From an uncultured Lachnospiraceae bacterium (GTDB lineage Bacteria > Bacillota > Clostridia > Lachnospirales > Lachnospiraceae), in the NCBI GenBank assembly GCA_910585545.1, contig CAJUFN010000005.1, positions 82,540-146,539 on the forward strand: a DNA stretch of 64,000 nt. Reading direction: 5' to 3'. Position numbers and translations under genes: made by a program. Each line of letters starts with the position of its first letter. Position 1 is the first letter of the stretch. The notes below the pieces were generated by a model. It was not told the DNA's origin, did not search any database, and saw only the letters and a list, made by a program, of their open reading frames with translations. Positions 15,782-25,021 of this stretch are shown here, one piece after another.

Positions 15782-17901
15782 TACATGCTCTTCCTTTCTG
15801 CTATTTCTGCCATTTTCGCATCATTCAGACGCGTATCTCCTTTTACTCTCGAGTAAGAAAGATATCCGTTCATACGGTCGATTTTTGTAAGATTTTTACT
15901 TCCGCATACCGGACAAACATCCATGGATAACTCCTCATGTCCACAGTCATCGCAATATGCCAAAGACAGGTTTACGCCTTCATAGAATCCCTTCTCCATC
16001 GCACGGCGCACCAGCGATTTTATTGCTTCTATATTATAGTTAATCGGATATTTTACATACTGGATCTTTCCGCCATTGCAAAGATCCCAGAAACGTTCCT
16101 CTAAGTCTTGCTTCACGACCGGTGTGATCTCTTCTGCTACATGACAATGGAAACTGTTGCTGACATATTCACGGTCAGATACATTCTCAATGATTCCATA
16201 TTTTTTACGGAACTGTTGAACTTGTACTCCGCAAAGATTCTCAGCCGGCGTTCCGTAAATTGCATACAAATGCCCGTCCGCTTCTTTGAATTCATTTACC
16301 CTCTTATTGATATATTCCATTGTCTTCACAGCAAACTCGCCGTCTTCCACAAGTGATTTTTTGTTATGCAGCTGCTGCAGCTCATTCAATGCAGTGATTC
16401 CAAACGAAGCAGTTGCTGCTTTTAAAAGAGGCTTGATTTTGTCATAAATACCAAGATTACCTCCATAGAATCCACCTTCACAGTAAGCAAGCGGATTCGT
16501 AGATGCTTTCATCTCTCCCAAATATTCGTAAGTACGGATATGGAGCTGGCGGATAAGTTCCAGATAATAATCAAGTACCTGATAAAAATCTTTACTTTCC
16601 TGTTTTGCTTTTGCATAGATCATCGGAAGATGAAGACTGATCGCGCCGATATTAAATCTTCCCACAAATACCGGCTTATCGTTCTCATCTGCCGGTCTCA
16701 TACCGCCTTTTTCATACCATGGCGACAAGAATGCCCGACATCCCATCGGACTGATCACTTTTCCGTATTGCTTATATATACTTGCCACATATCCTTTTCC
16801 GGTAAGGCTTAACCAATCCGGATACATTGTCGTTCTGGAACATTCTATACCTGCTTCAAATACATCCTCCAGTTCCTTTCCCGGTCCATGCAGATTCTCA
16901 TCATACAAGAATACAATCTTCGGAAACAATACCGGTTTTTTATGTCCCGGTTTTCCCTGACCTTTTCTTCTTACTTCTAACATCTTAATCGTTGCCAGTT
17001 TCCCGTATTTGGATGTATTGATACCTGCTGTCACGGTAATAAACGGGTAATCCCCTCGGCTGGAAGAAACAGAGTTAAACTTATACTCCCATCCCTGGAA
17101 TCCTTGTTCCATTTCTTTTTCCAGTTCTTCCCACGCTGTTTTCTGTACCAGTTCTTCTGTAATTCCAAGTGTTCTGTACTTTTCAATATATCTTTCATGA
17201 GACTTCTTTGCATATGGTTCTAATATATCATCCACGCTTGGCACTGTAAAACCGCCGTACTGCTGACTTGCCGCGCTAAGTACGATATCTCCGATAACGT
17301 CAAATGCCGTATCCAACGTCTTAGGTTCATTATACCAAAGATTCCCCATCTCAAAACCGCCTGAGAGAACATTTTTCACATCGAAGAGACAGCAATTCAT
17401 CGTATCTCTTCTTGCCGCCATGTCATGAATATAGATGTACCCATCGCGGATTGCCTGAACTTCTTCTACTGTCAGAAAGAACTTTTTATAAAGTTCCTTA
17501 TTCAGCTCATTAAAAATCAAGCTTCGTTTTGTAGACACAAGCGCACTGTCCGTGTTACTATTTTCTTTATCACCGATATACATGATCGACTGACTTTTCT
17601 TGTACACTTCATCTAACATCTGTACAAAATCCTGCTTATAATTTCTGTAATCGCGATAACTTTTTGCAACAATTGGATTCACCTTGTCAAGTGCGCCTTC
17701 CACGATATTATGCATCTGAGCAATGTGAATCTCTTCCACGCCCATCTCAGTTACTTTTTCTTCCACAAACTTACATATAAATTTCAACTCTTCATCCGTA
17801 AACTTTACAAGCGCCCTATATGCTGATTTATTTACCGCAACAACAACCTTCTGAACATTAAATTCTTCTGCTGTTCCATCTTTTTTAATAACCTTTACCA
17901 C
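15781..17901 (-). CDS. nrdD: Anaerobic ribonucleoside-triphosphate reductase
   Basis: The 706-residue class III reductase, making dNTPs without oxygen. An ATP-cone allosteric domain occupies residues 1-95 (KRDG-like opening VKVIKKDGTAEEFNVQKVV). The catalytic barrel contains the active-site region NCCLFD. A four-cysteine zinc site (CDDCGH and CPVCGS) lies near the C-terminus. The glycyl-radical loop follows as SRVKGDTRLNDAKM. Upstream are two candidate NrdR boxes. It forms an operon with nrdG and dut. Confidence 0.96.
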   Translation of the reverse strand: MVKVIKKDGTAEEFNVQKVVVAVNKSAYRALVKFTDEELKFICKFVEEKVTEMGVEEIHIAQMHNIVEGALDKVNPIVAKSYRDYRNYKQDFVQMLDEVYKKSQSIMYIGDKENSNTDSALVSTKRSLIFNELNKELYKKFFLTVEEVQAIRDGYIYIHDMAARRDTMNCCLFDVKNVLSGGFEMGNLWYNEPKTLDTAFDVIGDIVLSAASQQYGGFTVPSVDDILEPYAKKSHERYIEKYRTLGITEELVQKTAWEELEKEMEQGFQGWEYKFNSVSSSRGDYPFITVTAGINTSKYGKLATIKMLEVRRKGQGKPGHKKPVLFPKIVFLYDENLHGPGKELEDVFEAGIECSRTTMYPDWLSLTGKGYVASIYKQYGKVISPMGCRAFLSPWYEKGGMRPADENDKPVFVGRFNIGAISLHLPMIYAKAKQESKDFYQVLDYYLELIRQLHIRTYEYLGEMKASTNPLAYCEGGFYGGNLGIYDKIKPLLKAATASFGITALNELQQLHNKKSLVEDGEFAVKTMEYINKRVNEFKEADGHLYAIYGTPAENLCGVQVQQFRKKYGIIENVSDREYVSNSFHCHVAEEITPVVKQDLEERFWDLCNGGKIQYVKYPINYNIEAIKSLVRRAMEKGFYEGVNLSLAYCDDCGHEELSMDVCPVCGSKNLTKIDRMNGYLSYSRVKGDTRLNDAKMAEIAERKSM

Positions 17902-17930
17902 ACCTTTTCCTCCTTTACATTTCTTCTTTA

Positions 17931-17976
17931 TAACAATATTTAGTGATTTCCCATAACAAAATACTATATCTTGTTT
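17931..17976 (-). promoter_or_regulatory. Candidate pair of NrdR boxes upstream of nrdD
   Basis: TCACTAAATATTGTTA (17931-17946) and AAACAAGATATAGTAT (17961-17976), read on the minus strand, resemble the NrdR consensus ACACWATATATWGTGT. Their starts are 30 bp apart, close to three helical turns as expected for paired boxes. The second box is degenerate on one side. Confidence 0.55.
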
Positions 17977-18042
17977 GCTCTGAATTAAATACTATCATTA
18001 TTATTTATTCTGGTCAATCTAAAACTTGATTAAATTGTGCAC

Positions 18043-18073
18043 AAAAATAGACGCCTGGAAAACGTCCATTTTT
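18043..18073 (-). terminator. Terminator after the metA-type gene
   Basis: An 11-bp stem with one mismatch, AAAAATGGACG against CGTCTATTTTT, and a 9-nt loop. T-runs on both strands make it potentially bidirectional. Confidence 0.8.
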
Positions 18074-18085
18074 ATATACTATTAT

Positions 18086-19021
18086 TTACTTGATCACATT
18101 GAAATCCGGTGCTCCTTCAAGGTCATACGGAGTAGCCTGGTACACATAATAATTAAGCCAATTAGTATAGAGATTATTTGCATGTGCCCTCCATAGTAAA
18201 GATGGACGCTTGGTATCATCATCCTGCGGATAATAATTTTTCGGCAGCTCTACGTCATCTCGTCTGCCTTTATCTCTCATATATTCATTGTGCAAGGTGA
18301 CACGGTCATATTCCGGATGCCCCATTACGAATATCTGTCTTCCCTCTTTTGCCATCGCAAGGAAAATGCCTGCTTCTTCGGACTCGGCAAGAATCATCAG
18401 TTCTTCTTTTTGTGCAATATCTTCTCTCGATATTGTTGTATGCCTCGAATGCGGCGCATAAAATTCATCATCGAAGCCTCTGACCAACGGAATCCTTCTA
18501 TTTTGCACTTTATGCTGAAACAAACCAAACAATTTCTTTGGCAATTCCTTTTTCTGAATACCATAATGATAGTAAAGTGCTGCCTGTGCTCCCCAGCAGA
18601 TATGGAACGTGGATGTTACATTTGTTTTTGTCCATTCCATGATTTCCTTTAATTCTTCCCAATAATCTACCTCTTCAAACTTCAAAAGCTCCACCGGCGC
18701 CCCGGTAATGATAAAACCGTCAAAACGCTGCTTTTTAATCTCATGAAACGGAACATAAAATTTATTCAGATGACTTACAGAAGTATTCTTTGCTTCATGG
18801 CTTGATACATTTACGAATACCACATCTACTTGGAGCGGTGTATTCGACAAAGAACGAAGTATCTGAAGTTCCGTATCTTCCTTAAGCGGCATCAAATTCA
18901 AAAGTCCTATCTTGATCGGACGAATGTCCTGATGCGTCGCACGATGTTCATCCATCACAAATATATTTTCTTTTTCCAATATCTCCCTTACCGGAAGATC
19001 ATTTTGCACTCGAATTGGCAT
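18086..19021 (-). CDS. metAA: Homoserine O-acetyltransferase of the MetA family
   Basis: 311 residues, acylating homoserine at the start of methionine synthesis. Catalytic residues align with E. coli MetA: Cys142 (HICWGAQAA), His235 and Glu237 (MGHPEYDR). Residue 111, which sets acyl-donor choice in this family, is Glu (ITGAPVELLKF). Glu is associated with acetyl-CoA, whereas Gly goes with succinyl-CoA; hence acetyl rather than succinyl. It starts 21 bp after the AI-2E family gene and ends at a terminator. No SAM riboswitch was seen in front of it. Confidence 0.9.
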   Translation of the reverse strand: MPIRVQNDLPVREILEKENIFVMDEHRATHQDIRPIKIGLLNLMPLKEDTELQILRSLSNTPLQVDVVFVNVSSHEAKNTSVSHLNKFYVPFHEIKKQRFDGFIITGAPVELLKFEEVDYWEELKEIMEWTKTNVTSTFHICWGAQAALYYHYGIQKKELPKKLFGLFQHKVQNRRIPLVRGFDDEFYAPHSRHTTISREDIAQKEELMILAESEEAGIFLAMAKEGRQIFVMGHPEYDRVTLHNEYMRDKGRRDDVELPKNYYPQDDDTKRPSLLWRAHANNLYTNWLNYYVYQATPYDLEGAPDFNVIK

Positions 19022-19041
19022 AATAACTGTTCCTTTCTTTT

Positions 19042-20373
19042 TTACTTTTCTTCAGAATCTATATAAACTCCTTCATCTGTCACATAACTATTCTTGTCGT
19101 ACTTTTCTGACTGTACAGGAAGCTTTTTATGCTCCAATTTTTGATTTATCCATGTCCTTACTATATAGTAGATAACCGCAAATGTCGGAACACCAAGAAC
19201 CATGCCAACGAATCCAAAGAGTCCTCCTCCAAGTATAATTGAAAAAATAACCCAGAAAGACGACAGTCCCGTGGAGTCTCCAAGAATCTTCGGTCCAATA
19301 ACATTCCCATCCAGCTGCTGCAAAAACAAAATGAACAGAATAAAATAAAGCCCTTTTATCGGCGAGTCCAACATGATCAGAATCGTACTTGGAATTGCGC
19401 CAATATATGGTCCAAAAAACGGAATGACATTCGTCACACCCACAACTACACTCACCAATACAACATATGGCATATCAAGAATCGTCATTCCCAAAAAGCA
19501 AAGGACTCCGATAATTGCGGAATCAATAATTTTTCCGATAATAAATCCTCCGAAAATCTGATTGCTCTTTCTGGCAATATGCAATGTCATATTCGCTCGT
19601 TCCGGCTTCATCACCGCATAAATCACTTTCTTCGTCTGCGCTGAAAACTTTTCTCTGCTAAAAAGTATATAGACAGAAACCATGATTCCAATTAAGATAT
19701 GGAATACTGCCTGAATCACATTAAACACGCCAATCGTTACACTTGTCATCAGCGCATTTGTCTGCGGAATCATCTCGCTTCGAAGCCAGGTCTGGAACAT
19801 AGACATTCCTTCATTAATTACTTTTTGCAAAAAGACTCCTACTGTAGATTTATCAAATACGATATCTTCTAAGCGGCTGGATGCCTCGTTAATCTGACTT
19901 GGCAGCTTCAAAACCATATCCTTGATACTGTTATAAAGCTCCGGAATAACCATATTGCAAAGTGCAAGTATAACTAAAAGCGCAAGCATTAAAGATACTG
20001 TGATCCCCACACCTCTGGCTATGTTTTTTGCTTTTATATTGTGGTTCATCCGCTCTTCGATCAGAGGATACAGGTAATTCTCAACCCTCTTCACCATCGG
20101 ATTGAGCAGATATGCAATCACAAAACCGTAAATGATCGGTTTTGCCACATCCACGATCGTCCAGAATATTTTTGCGATCTCTTCCAGACGCAAAATAACA
20201 AAATACGAAATCACACATGCCAATGCCACAAGAAACATTGTCATTCCTCTGTTAAAATGCTGACGCAGCTTCGATGTTCCTTTCGCCCCAAATTGAGGGC
20301 GCTTTACATAATATGCTTCCGCACCTATTTTCACTTCTTTATCGCGCTGGATTTCCTCTGTCTTCTTCTCCAT
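19042..20373 (-). CDS. AI-2E family transporter (YtvI/PerM-like membrane protein)
   Basis: 443 residues with about eight hydrophobic segments. A central extracytoplasmic or amphipathic segment and the family motif PYIGAIPSTILIM are present, then a glycine-rich helix GGGLFGFVGMVLGVPTFAV. The family has been linked to autoinducer-2 export and to Na+/H+ exchange, so substrate is open. Charged N- and C-terminal tails face the cytoplasm. It is co-directional with the acetyltransferase gene 21 bp downstream. Confidence 0.88.
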   Translation of the reverse strand: MEKKTEEIQRDKEVKIGAEAYYVKRPQFGAKGTSKLRQHFNRGMTMFLVALACVISYFVILRLEEIAKIFWTIVDVAKPIIYGFVIAYLLNPMVKRVENYLYPLIEERMNHNIKAKNIARGVGITVSLMLALLVILALCNMVIPELYNSIKDMVLKLPSQINEASSRLEDIVFDKSTVGVFLQKVINEGMSMFQTWLRSEMIPQTNALMTSVTIGVFNVIQAVFHILIGIMVSVYILFSREKFSAQTKKVIYAVMKPERANMTLHIARKSNQIFGGFIIGKIIDSAIIGVLCFLGMTILDMPYVVLVSVVVGVTNVIPFFGPYIGAIPSTILIMLDSPIKGLYFILFILFLQQLDGNVIGPKILGDSTGLSSFWVIFSIILGGGLFGFVGMVLGVPTFAVIYYIVRTWINQKLEHKKLPVQSEKYDKNSYVTDEGVYIDSEEK

Positions 20374-20447
20374 ATTCTATCTCCAATAGTTTTTCTAACT
20401 GCTATTATACAACTATACAAATTCCAACGTCAACCTTATGTATGTAA

Positions 20448-20480
20448 AAAGGATAATATGCATTTTGCATACTATCCTTT
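20448..20480 (-). terminator. Terminator after the DUF1540 gene
   Basis: A long hairpin in which AAAGGATA-GTATGCA pairs with TGCATA-TATCCTTT, followed by TTTAC on the minus strand. It lies about 10 bp after the stop codon. Confidence 0.75.
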
Positions 20481-20489
20481 CTGCACATC

Positions 20490-20810
20490 TTATTTATGAC
20501 TGCATCTAAAGCTTGCACATTCTGTCTCCTGACATTGACAGGCATCGCTTCCTTCTACACTGATTTTTCCTGCTTCACACCGGCAATCATTATTGTAGAC
20601 ACACTCTTGTGCTTTACAATCAATGCTTGAAAGCGGAGACGCCTCTCCTGTCACATTGCTGTAAGAATTTCCTTTTCTCTCCTCGAAGCTTCCGCAACAA
20701 GTATCCTGTGATTTTTCTGCTGTGTTTCCTTCTACAACAATTTTATCAAGCGCACAGTAGAATTGTTTGTTATGTGTACATGTTTGTACGGTACATCTTA
20801 ATTCTGGCAT
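20490..20810 (-). CDS. DUF1540 domain-containing protein (two Cys-rich repeats)
   Basis: 106 residues from the ATG at 20810, which follows AAGGAGG; the longer start has no site. Two DUF1540 units are seen, residues about 5-45 and 60-102. Each carries four spaced cysteines (for example CTVQTC...YCAL...CCGSF and CKAQEC...CRCEAG...ECASF), suggesting metal binding. No membrane segment or signal peptide. Function is unknown. It is a monocistronic gene with its own terminator. Confidence 0.88.
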   Translation of the reverse strand: MPELRCTVQTCTHNKQFYCALDKIVVEGNTAEKSQDTCCGSFEERKGNSYSNVTGEASPLSSIDCKAQECVYNNDCRCEAGKISVEGSDACQCQETECASFRCSHK

Positions 20811-20880
20811 ACTGCATTCCTCCTTAATTTTTATAGACAACTACAGTATGCCCAATATTTTTTCAAATCATTCTTTCAAA

Positions 20881-22806
20881 CTATTCTTCCGTCTTCATTT
20901 CTCTTGCAATCTTTCCTGCAATCTCGGATTTGATATCTTCGATAAACGCATCAAGCGCTTTTTGACCTTCATCACCTGCAAAACGGCTTCTTACCGCTAC
21001 AAGTCCCTCTTCTTCCTCTTTTGCCCCCACAACAAGCATATAAGGAATCTTGTTCATCTGCGCTTCGCGGATCTTATATCCGATCTTTTCCGCTCTGGTA
21101 TCTACTTCTGCACGGATACCAGCTTTTTCTAACTGCGCAAGTACATTCGCCGCATATTCTGTATACTTATCAGAAATCGGAAGTACTTTTACCTGTACCG
21201 GTGCAAGCCATGTAGGGAATGCCCCTGCAAAATGTTCAATTAAGATACCAATAAAACGTTCGATAGAGCCAAATGCCACACGGTGGATCATGATCGGTCT
21301 GTGCTTTTCGCCATCTGCGCCTGTATAATCAAGTTCAAAACGCTGCGGCATCTGCATATCTAACTGGATCGTACCACACTGCCATGTTCTTCCAATCGAA
21401 TCTTCCAGATGGAAATCGATCTTTGGACCATAAAATGCGCCGTCTCCTTCATTTACCACATATTCCATGCCAAGCTCTTCCATGGCTCCTCTTAATCCCT
21501 CTGTCGCAATTTCCCAGTCAGCATCACTTCCCATGCTATCCTCCGGACGCGTAGAAAGTTCTACATGATATTTAAATCCAAACAAGCTGTATACTTCATC
21601 GATCAAGCCTACAACTTTTTTGATCTCATCTTTAATCTGTTCCGGCATCATAAAGATATGCGCATCATCCTGTGTAAAGCAACGTACACGGAACAAACCA
21701 TGGAGCGCGCCTGATTTTTCATGTCTGTGCACAAGTCCAAGTTCACCGACGCGAAGCGGCAAGTCTCTATATGAACGCGGCTCGCTCTGATATACAAGCA
21801 TTCCGCCTGGGCAGTTCATTGGTTTTACTGCAAAGTCTTCCTCATCGATCATTGTCGTATACATATTATCTTTATAATGATCCCAATGTCCGGAAGTTTC
21901 CCAGAGTTTTCTGTTTAAGATAATCGGTGTAGAAACTTCTACATAACCATTTCTCTTATGGATCTCTCTCCAGTAATCAAGCAATGTATTGCGAAGAACC
22001 ATTCCTTTTGGAAGGAAAAATGGAAATCCCGGTCCTTCGTCACGCATCATAAACAGTCCAAGTTCTCTTCCGACCTTTCTGTGGTCACGGCGTTTTGCTT
22101 CCTCCAGCATATGAAGATATTCTTCCAGCTCTGCTTTTTTCGGATAAGCTGTTCCATAAAATCTTGTGAGCATCTTATTTTTCTCGCTTCCTCTCCAGTA
22201 AGCGCCTGCAAGACTTGTGATCTTAAACGCCTTTACTGCTTTTGTATTCATAAGATGCGGACCTGCACAAAGGTCTACGAATTCTCCCTGCTGATAAAAA
22301 CTAATCTCGGCATCCTCAGGAAGATCTTCAATCAATTCTACTTTATATGGTTCCCCTTTTTCCTGCATAAATGCAATCGCTTCGTTTCTTGGTTTTGTAA
22401 AACGCTCAATCGGCAATGCCTCTTTTACGATTTTTTTCATCTCTGCCTCGATTTTATCAAAATCTTCTGTTGTAAATGGTTCATCTCTATCCATATCATA
22501 ATAGAAACCATCTGCAATAGAAGGTCCGATAGCCAGCTTTGTCTCCGGATACAGACGCTTGATCGCCTGGGCCATAATATGAGAAGTCGTATGTCGGAAC
22601 GCTTCTTTCCCTTCCTCATCGGCAAACGTAAGAATCTGCAATTCACAGTCATCACTGATGACTGTTCTTAAGTCCACCATCTCTCCATTTATCATGCCTG
22701 CCGTCGCAACCCTTGCCAGACCTTCACTTAAATCTGCAGCAATCTCAATTATAGATTTACTTCCTTCATATTCTTTTACAGAACCATCTTTTAATTTAAT
22801 CTGCAT
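20881..22806 (-). CDS. thrS: Threonine--tRNA ligase
   Basis: 641 residues from the ATG at 22806 (MQIKLKDGSVKEYEG), the family start; the upstream extension lies inside the T-box terminator. Domains in order: TGS (1-60); editing domain with HTTSHIMAQA and the GFYYD region; class II core with MNCPGGMLV, RVRCFTQDDAHIF and VAFGSIERFIGI; and a C-terminal anticodon-binding domain. Expression is controlled by the Thr T-box upstream. Confidence 0.97.
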   Translation of the reverse strand: MQIKLKDGSVKEYEGSKSIIEIAADLSEGLARVATAGMINGEMVDLRTVISDDCELQILTFADEEGKEAFRHTTSHIMAQAIKRLYPETKLAIGPSIADGFYYDMDRDEPFTTEDFDKIEAEMKKIVKEALPIERFTKPRNEAIAFMQEKGEPYKVELIEDLPEDAEISFYQQGEFVDLCAGPHLMNTKAVKAFKITSLAGAYWRGSEKNKMLTRFYGTAYPKKAELEEYLHMLEEAKRRDHRKVGRELGLFMMRDEGPGFPFFLPKGMVLRNTLLDYWREIHKRNGYVEVSTPIILNRKLWETSGHWDHYKDNMYTTMIDEEDFAVKPMNCPGGMLVYQSEPRSYRDLPLRVGELGLVHRHEKSGALHGLFRVRCFTQDDAHIFMMPEQIKDEIKKVVGLIDEVYSLFGFKYHVELSTRPEDSMGSDADWEIATEGLRGAMEELGMEYVVNEGDGAFYGPKIDFHLEDSIGRTWQCGTIQLDMQMPQRFELDYTGADGEKHRPIMIHRVAFGSIERFIGILIEHFAGAFPTWLAPVQVKVLPISDKYTEYAANVLAQLEKAGIRAEVDTRAEKIGYKIREAQMNKIPYMLVVGAKEEEEGLVAVRSRFAGDEGQKALDAFIEDIKSEIAGKIAREMKTEE

Positions 22807-22849
22807 CTTCTTTCCCTCTCTTTTCTTCTGATTTTTCCTGTTTGGCAAC

Positions 22850-22887
22850 AAAAAATCCCTTGCAACAAAATACATCATTGCAAGGGA
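22850..22887 (-). terminator. T-box terminator of thrS
   Basis: TCCCTTGCA (22879-22887 strand complement) pairs with TGCAAGGGA across a 14-nt loop and is followed by TTTTTTG on the minus strand. Confidence 0.92.
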
Positions 22888-23107
22888 CGAGTTTTTCTCG
22901 CGGTTCCACCCCGTTTATCTGACATTGTAATATAATGCCAAATCACTTCATTTAAGATGATAACGGTATCACCGGGCAGGTTTGCTGCCGCTCCGAGGTG
23001 GTCTTGGGCTAATTTGGAATAAGAGGCTCTCACCATCCCTCTCTCTCTTTGATTCTTCCTTAGCTTACTCTTCTCTTCTACGCTTTTGCTATTTCCAATT
23101 CTAAGCT
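22850..23107 (-). ncRNA. T-box riboswitch, threonine-specific, in front of thrS
   Basis: The conserved T-box sequence GGGTGGAACCGCG lies at about 22901-22913 on the minus strand, and Stem I elements (GTGAGAGCC) lie further upstream. The specifier reads ACC followed by A in GACCACCTCGGAGC, a Thr codon. A terminator closes the leader at 22856-22887. Uncharged tRNA-Thr would stabilise the antiterminator and allow thrS transcription. Confidence 0.93.
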
Positions 23108-23113
23108 TCTTTT

Positions 23114-23141
23114 ATTATAACACCGGTGATTGATTTGTCAA
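23114..23141 (-). promoter_or_regulatory. Sigma-A promoter of thrS
   Basis: On the minus strand TTGACA (23136-23141), a 16-bp spacer and TATAAT (23114-23119). It overlaps the last codons of the upstream gene. Confidence 0.85.
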
Positions 23142-23579
23142 CAGCATTTCCTCTATAATCTGCGCCGCATTCCGGATAGCACTCAGGCAAGGTCTGTCTT
23201 CATAATATTCTTTTGTGCGCACCGATGGCTCTGCCTGGTCTTCCCCTTCTTTCAGATTCAGTATTTCCCGGCAGATAATGCTTCCCTGGCGTTTCTTAAA
23301 TTCTGCTGCCATTTCCTGCGTCTTGTGGTACACCTTGATTTTATTTTCCCGATCTTCCGAATCCGTATATCCTTCCAGAAGCCCTGCCATCAAAGTCATT
23401 CCGCTGACTGCCCCGCACACTTCACGCAGCTTGCCAAATCCTGCTCCCAACGCACTCGTAAGCTTAAGCGCTGTTGCCCTATCAATTCCGGCAATGTCCG
23501 CGTAAGCCAAAAATACAGACTGTGCGCAATTATAACCTTCCCGGAAATTAGCTTCTGCCCTATCTACTCTGCTTTCCAT
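23115..23579 (-). CDS. C-GCAxxG-C-C family protein (putative redox/metal protein)
   Basis: 154 residues from the ATG at 23579, preceded by GGAGGAAGAAAG. The C-GCAxxG-C-C signature is visible as NCAQSVFLAY, then GAGFGKLREVCGAVSGMTLM, then a Cys in ICREIL and another in RPCLSAI. Four spaced cysteines suggest a bound metal or cluster. The family is widespread in anaerobes, with no firm function. Its start overlaps the end of the YdcF gene by 20 bp; its end carries the thrS promoter. Confidence 0.88.
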   Translation of the reverse strand: MESRVDRAEANFREGYNCAQSVFLAYADIAGIDRATALKLTSALGAGFGKLREVCGAVSGMTLMAGLLEGYTDSEDRENKIKVYHKTQEMAAEFKKRQGSIICREILNLKEGEDQAEPSVRTKEYYEDRPCLSAIRNAAQIIEEMLLTNQSPVL

Positions 23580-24303
23580 CTTTCTTCCTCCGTTTCTCAC
23601 AGATAAGCTCTTTGCACACCGCAAAAAACTCCCTCACCATATAGTTTGGCCACATTACTTTTTTTGTCCCTGCTGTCACACCGCTTACATTTTTATATCC
23701 GACATGTTTTGCAATCCAGATACTGCGAAATATATGGAAATTGTTCGTAACAATCCCCACGCTGCTTCGCTCCTTTTTCAAAAATTGTGCACTGTTTCTC
23801 AAATTTTCATATGTCGTTGTCGATTTATCTTCCACGCAGAGGCGTATTTTTGGAAAACCTCGTTCCATAAGATATCTTCTCATAGCTTCCGCCTCTGAGA
23901 TATCTTCATGCTTTCCCTGACCGCCGGACACGATAATCTTCGTATGTACATTCTTCTTTGTATATGCAAGCGCCGCATCCAGTCTTCTTTGCAAGGTATT
24001 GGTAATCTTTTTTCCCCGAATCTGTGCTCCTAAGACAATCAAATACTCCAGATCTTCCGGTGCTTTCTGTCTCGCAAATATCAATATCAGACTTTCCACA
24101 GTCAAAAACAAGACAAATCCAATCAATGCCAAAGTCATCACAATGCTGACGCACCATGCCGGAAGGTAACTTCCGACTCTTTCATAGGCAATCAATATGA
24201 CTCCTGCAAAAAGCCAAAAAGGTGCGAACGTTGTGTTCGGCTTTTTTGTGTAAATACACAAAATCAGCCAATATAAAATACATATGCTCCCGAATATAGC
24301 CAT
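23560..24303 (-). CDS. YdcF family membrane protein (DUF218)
   Basis: 247 residues from the ATG at 24303 behind GGGAGGG. Three to four hydrophobic segments occupy residues 1-85. A soluble DUF218 domain follows, with VLGAQIRGKKITNTLQRRL, VSGGQGKHEDISEAEAM and ESLP-like DKSTTTYENL. The family includes E. coli SanA and YdcF and is linked to envelope integrity or SAM binding, without settled activity. It is translationally coupled to the C-GCAxxG-C-C gene. Confidence 0.88.
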   Translation of the reverse strand: MAIFGSICILYWLILCIYTKKPNTTFAPFWLFAGVILIAYERVGSYLPAWCVSIVMTLALIGFVLFLTVESLILIFARQKAPEDLEYLIVLGAQIRGKKITNTLQRRLDAALAYTKKNVHTKIIVSGGQGKHEDISEAEAMRRYLMERGFPKIRLCVEDKSTTTYENLRNSAQFLKKERSSVGIVTNNFHIFRSIWIAKHVGYKNVSGVTAGTKKVMWPNYMVREFFAVCKELICEKRRKKDGKQSR

Positions 24304-24329
24304 TTTTCCCTCCCGGTATATTATCAAAA

Positions 24330-24354
24330 TCAGGCGCCCCTTTCGGACGCCTGA
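24330..24354 (-). terminator. Terminator after the SEC-C gene
   Basis: A 7-bp G+C-rich stem, TCAGGCG with CGCCTGA, followed by TTTTGA on the minus strand, 12 bp past the stop codon. Confidence 0.65.
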
Positions 24355-24366
24355 TACTTAACATTA

Positions 24367-24903
24367 TTATTTTCCGCAGCAATGTTTGTACTTTTTCCCA
24401 CTTCCGCATGGACATGGTTCATTTCTGCCGATTTTCTTCTCTTTACGGATAGTACCAGAATTTTTCTGCTCTTTGTATAATACTTTTTTTCTTTCCGGTT
24501 CAAAAATCTTATCCCACTGTGGCAATTCATACAGCCAGTCCGCTTTTGCATCGACCATGTTCTTATAAAGCTTTTCTTTATCAAAGGCAAGACTTACAAC
24601 GGTATCCTCTTCCATAGTCTCGATCGGATTTGGCTCTTTCAAACTTTCGTTGATTCCATCCAGGAAACCTACCATTGTAAATACTTCCTGTCCATATCTT
24701 GCTGCCAGCTCTTTTACGGTTCCTTTTACTTCTTCGTCCGGGTTCTCTAAAAGCTTTTCATAGATTTCTTTTTCGATTGCAAAATAAGTACTCCAAAAAT
24801 TCTGAAGCTGGGTTTTATTCATTTCTTTAGAATAGGCAGTCTCTCTCCACTGTTCTAATAAACTCATTTCTATATACTCCTTTATCGTTTTCATTTTTTT
24901 CAA
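24367..24903 (-). CDS. SEC-C metal-binding motif protein
   Basis: 178 residues. The last 19 form a complete SEC-C zinc motif (RNEPCPCGSGKKYKHCCG), as at the end of SecA, where it binds zinc and SecB or ribosomes. Residues 1-150 are charged and helical and match no domain I can name. No signal peptide. It has its own promoter and terminator, so it is monocistronic. Function is unknown. Confidence 0.88.
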   Translation of the reverse strand: MKKMKTIKEYIEMSLLEQWRETAYSKEMNKTQLQNFWSTYFAIEKEIYEKLLENPDEEVKGTVKELAARYGQEVFTMVGFLDGINESLKEPNPIETMEEDTVVSLAFDKEKLYKNMVDAKADWLYELPQWDKIFEPERKKVLYKEQKNSGTIRKEKKIGRNEPCPCGSGKKYKHCCGK

Positions 24904-24908
24904 GTGAT

Positions 24909-24937
24909 ATTATACACTATATCTTTCTTTTTTTCAA
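24909..24937 (-). promoter_or_regulatory. Promoter of the SEC-C gene
   Basis: On the minus strand TTGAAA (24932-24937), a 17-bp spacer and TATAAT (24909-24914), directly before the start codon at 24903. A very short 5' leader is implied. Confidence 0.65.
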
Positions 24938-24958
24938 AACATTTCTTTCATAACTTAT

Positions 24959-24987
24959 TTGATTTTTTCAGCATTACTCTTTATAAT
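24959..24987 (+). promoter_or_regulatory. Promoter of the small membrane protein gene and perhaps asnA
   Basis: TTGATT (24959-24964), a 17-bp spacer and TATAAT (24982-24987), 34 bp before the ATG at 25022. It is divergent from the SEC-C promoter. Confidence 0.78.
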
Positions 24988-25021
24988 AGAATCATTATGA
25001 TAAAAAAAGGAACATAACATC

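Noticed and set aside
18040..19060. Search for a SAM riboswitch in front of the MetA-type gene
   Set aside because: Only 21 bp separate it from the upstream gene, and no S-box motifs are visible.
22807..22878. 24-codon N-terminal extension of ThrRS
   Set aside because: It lies in the T-box terminator region; the family start MQIKLKDG has its own ribosome site.
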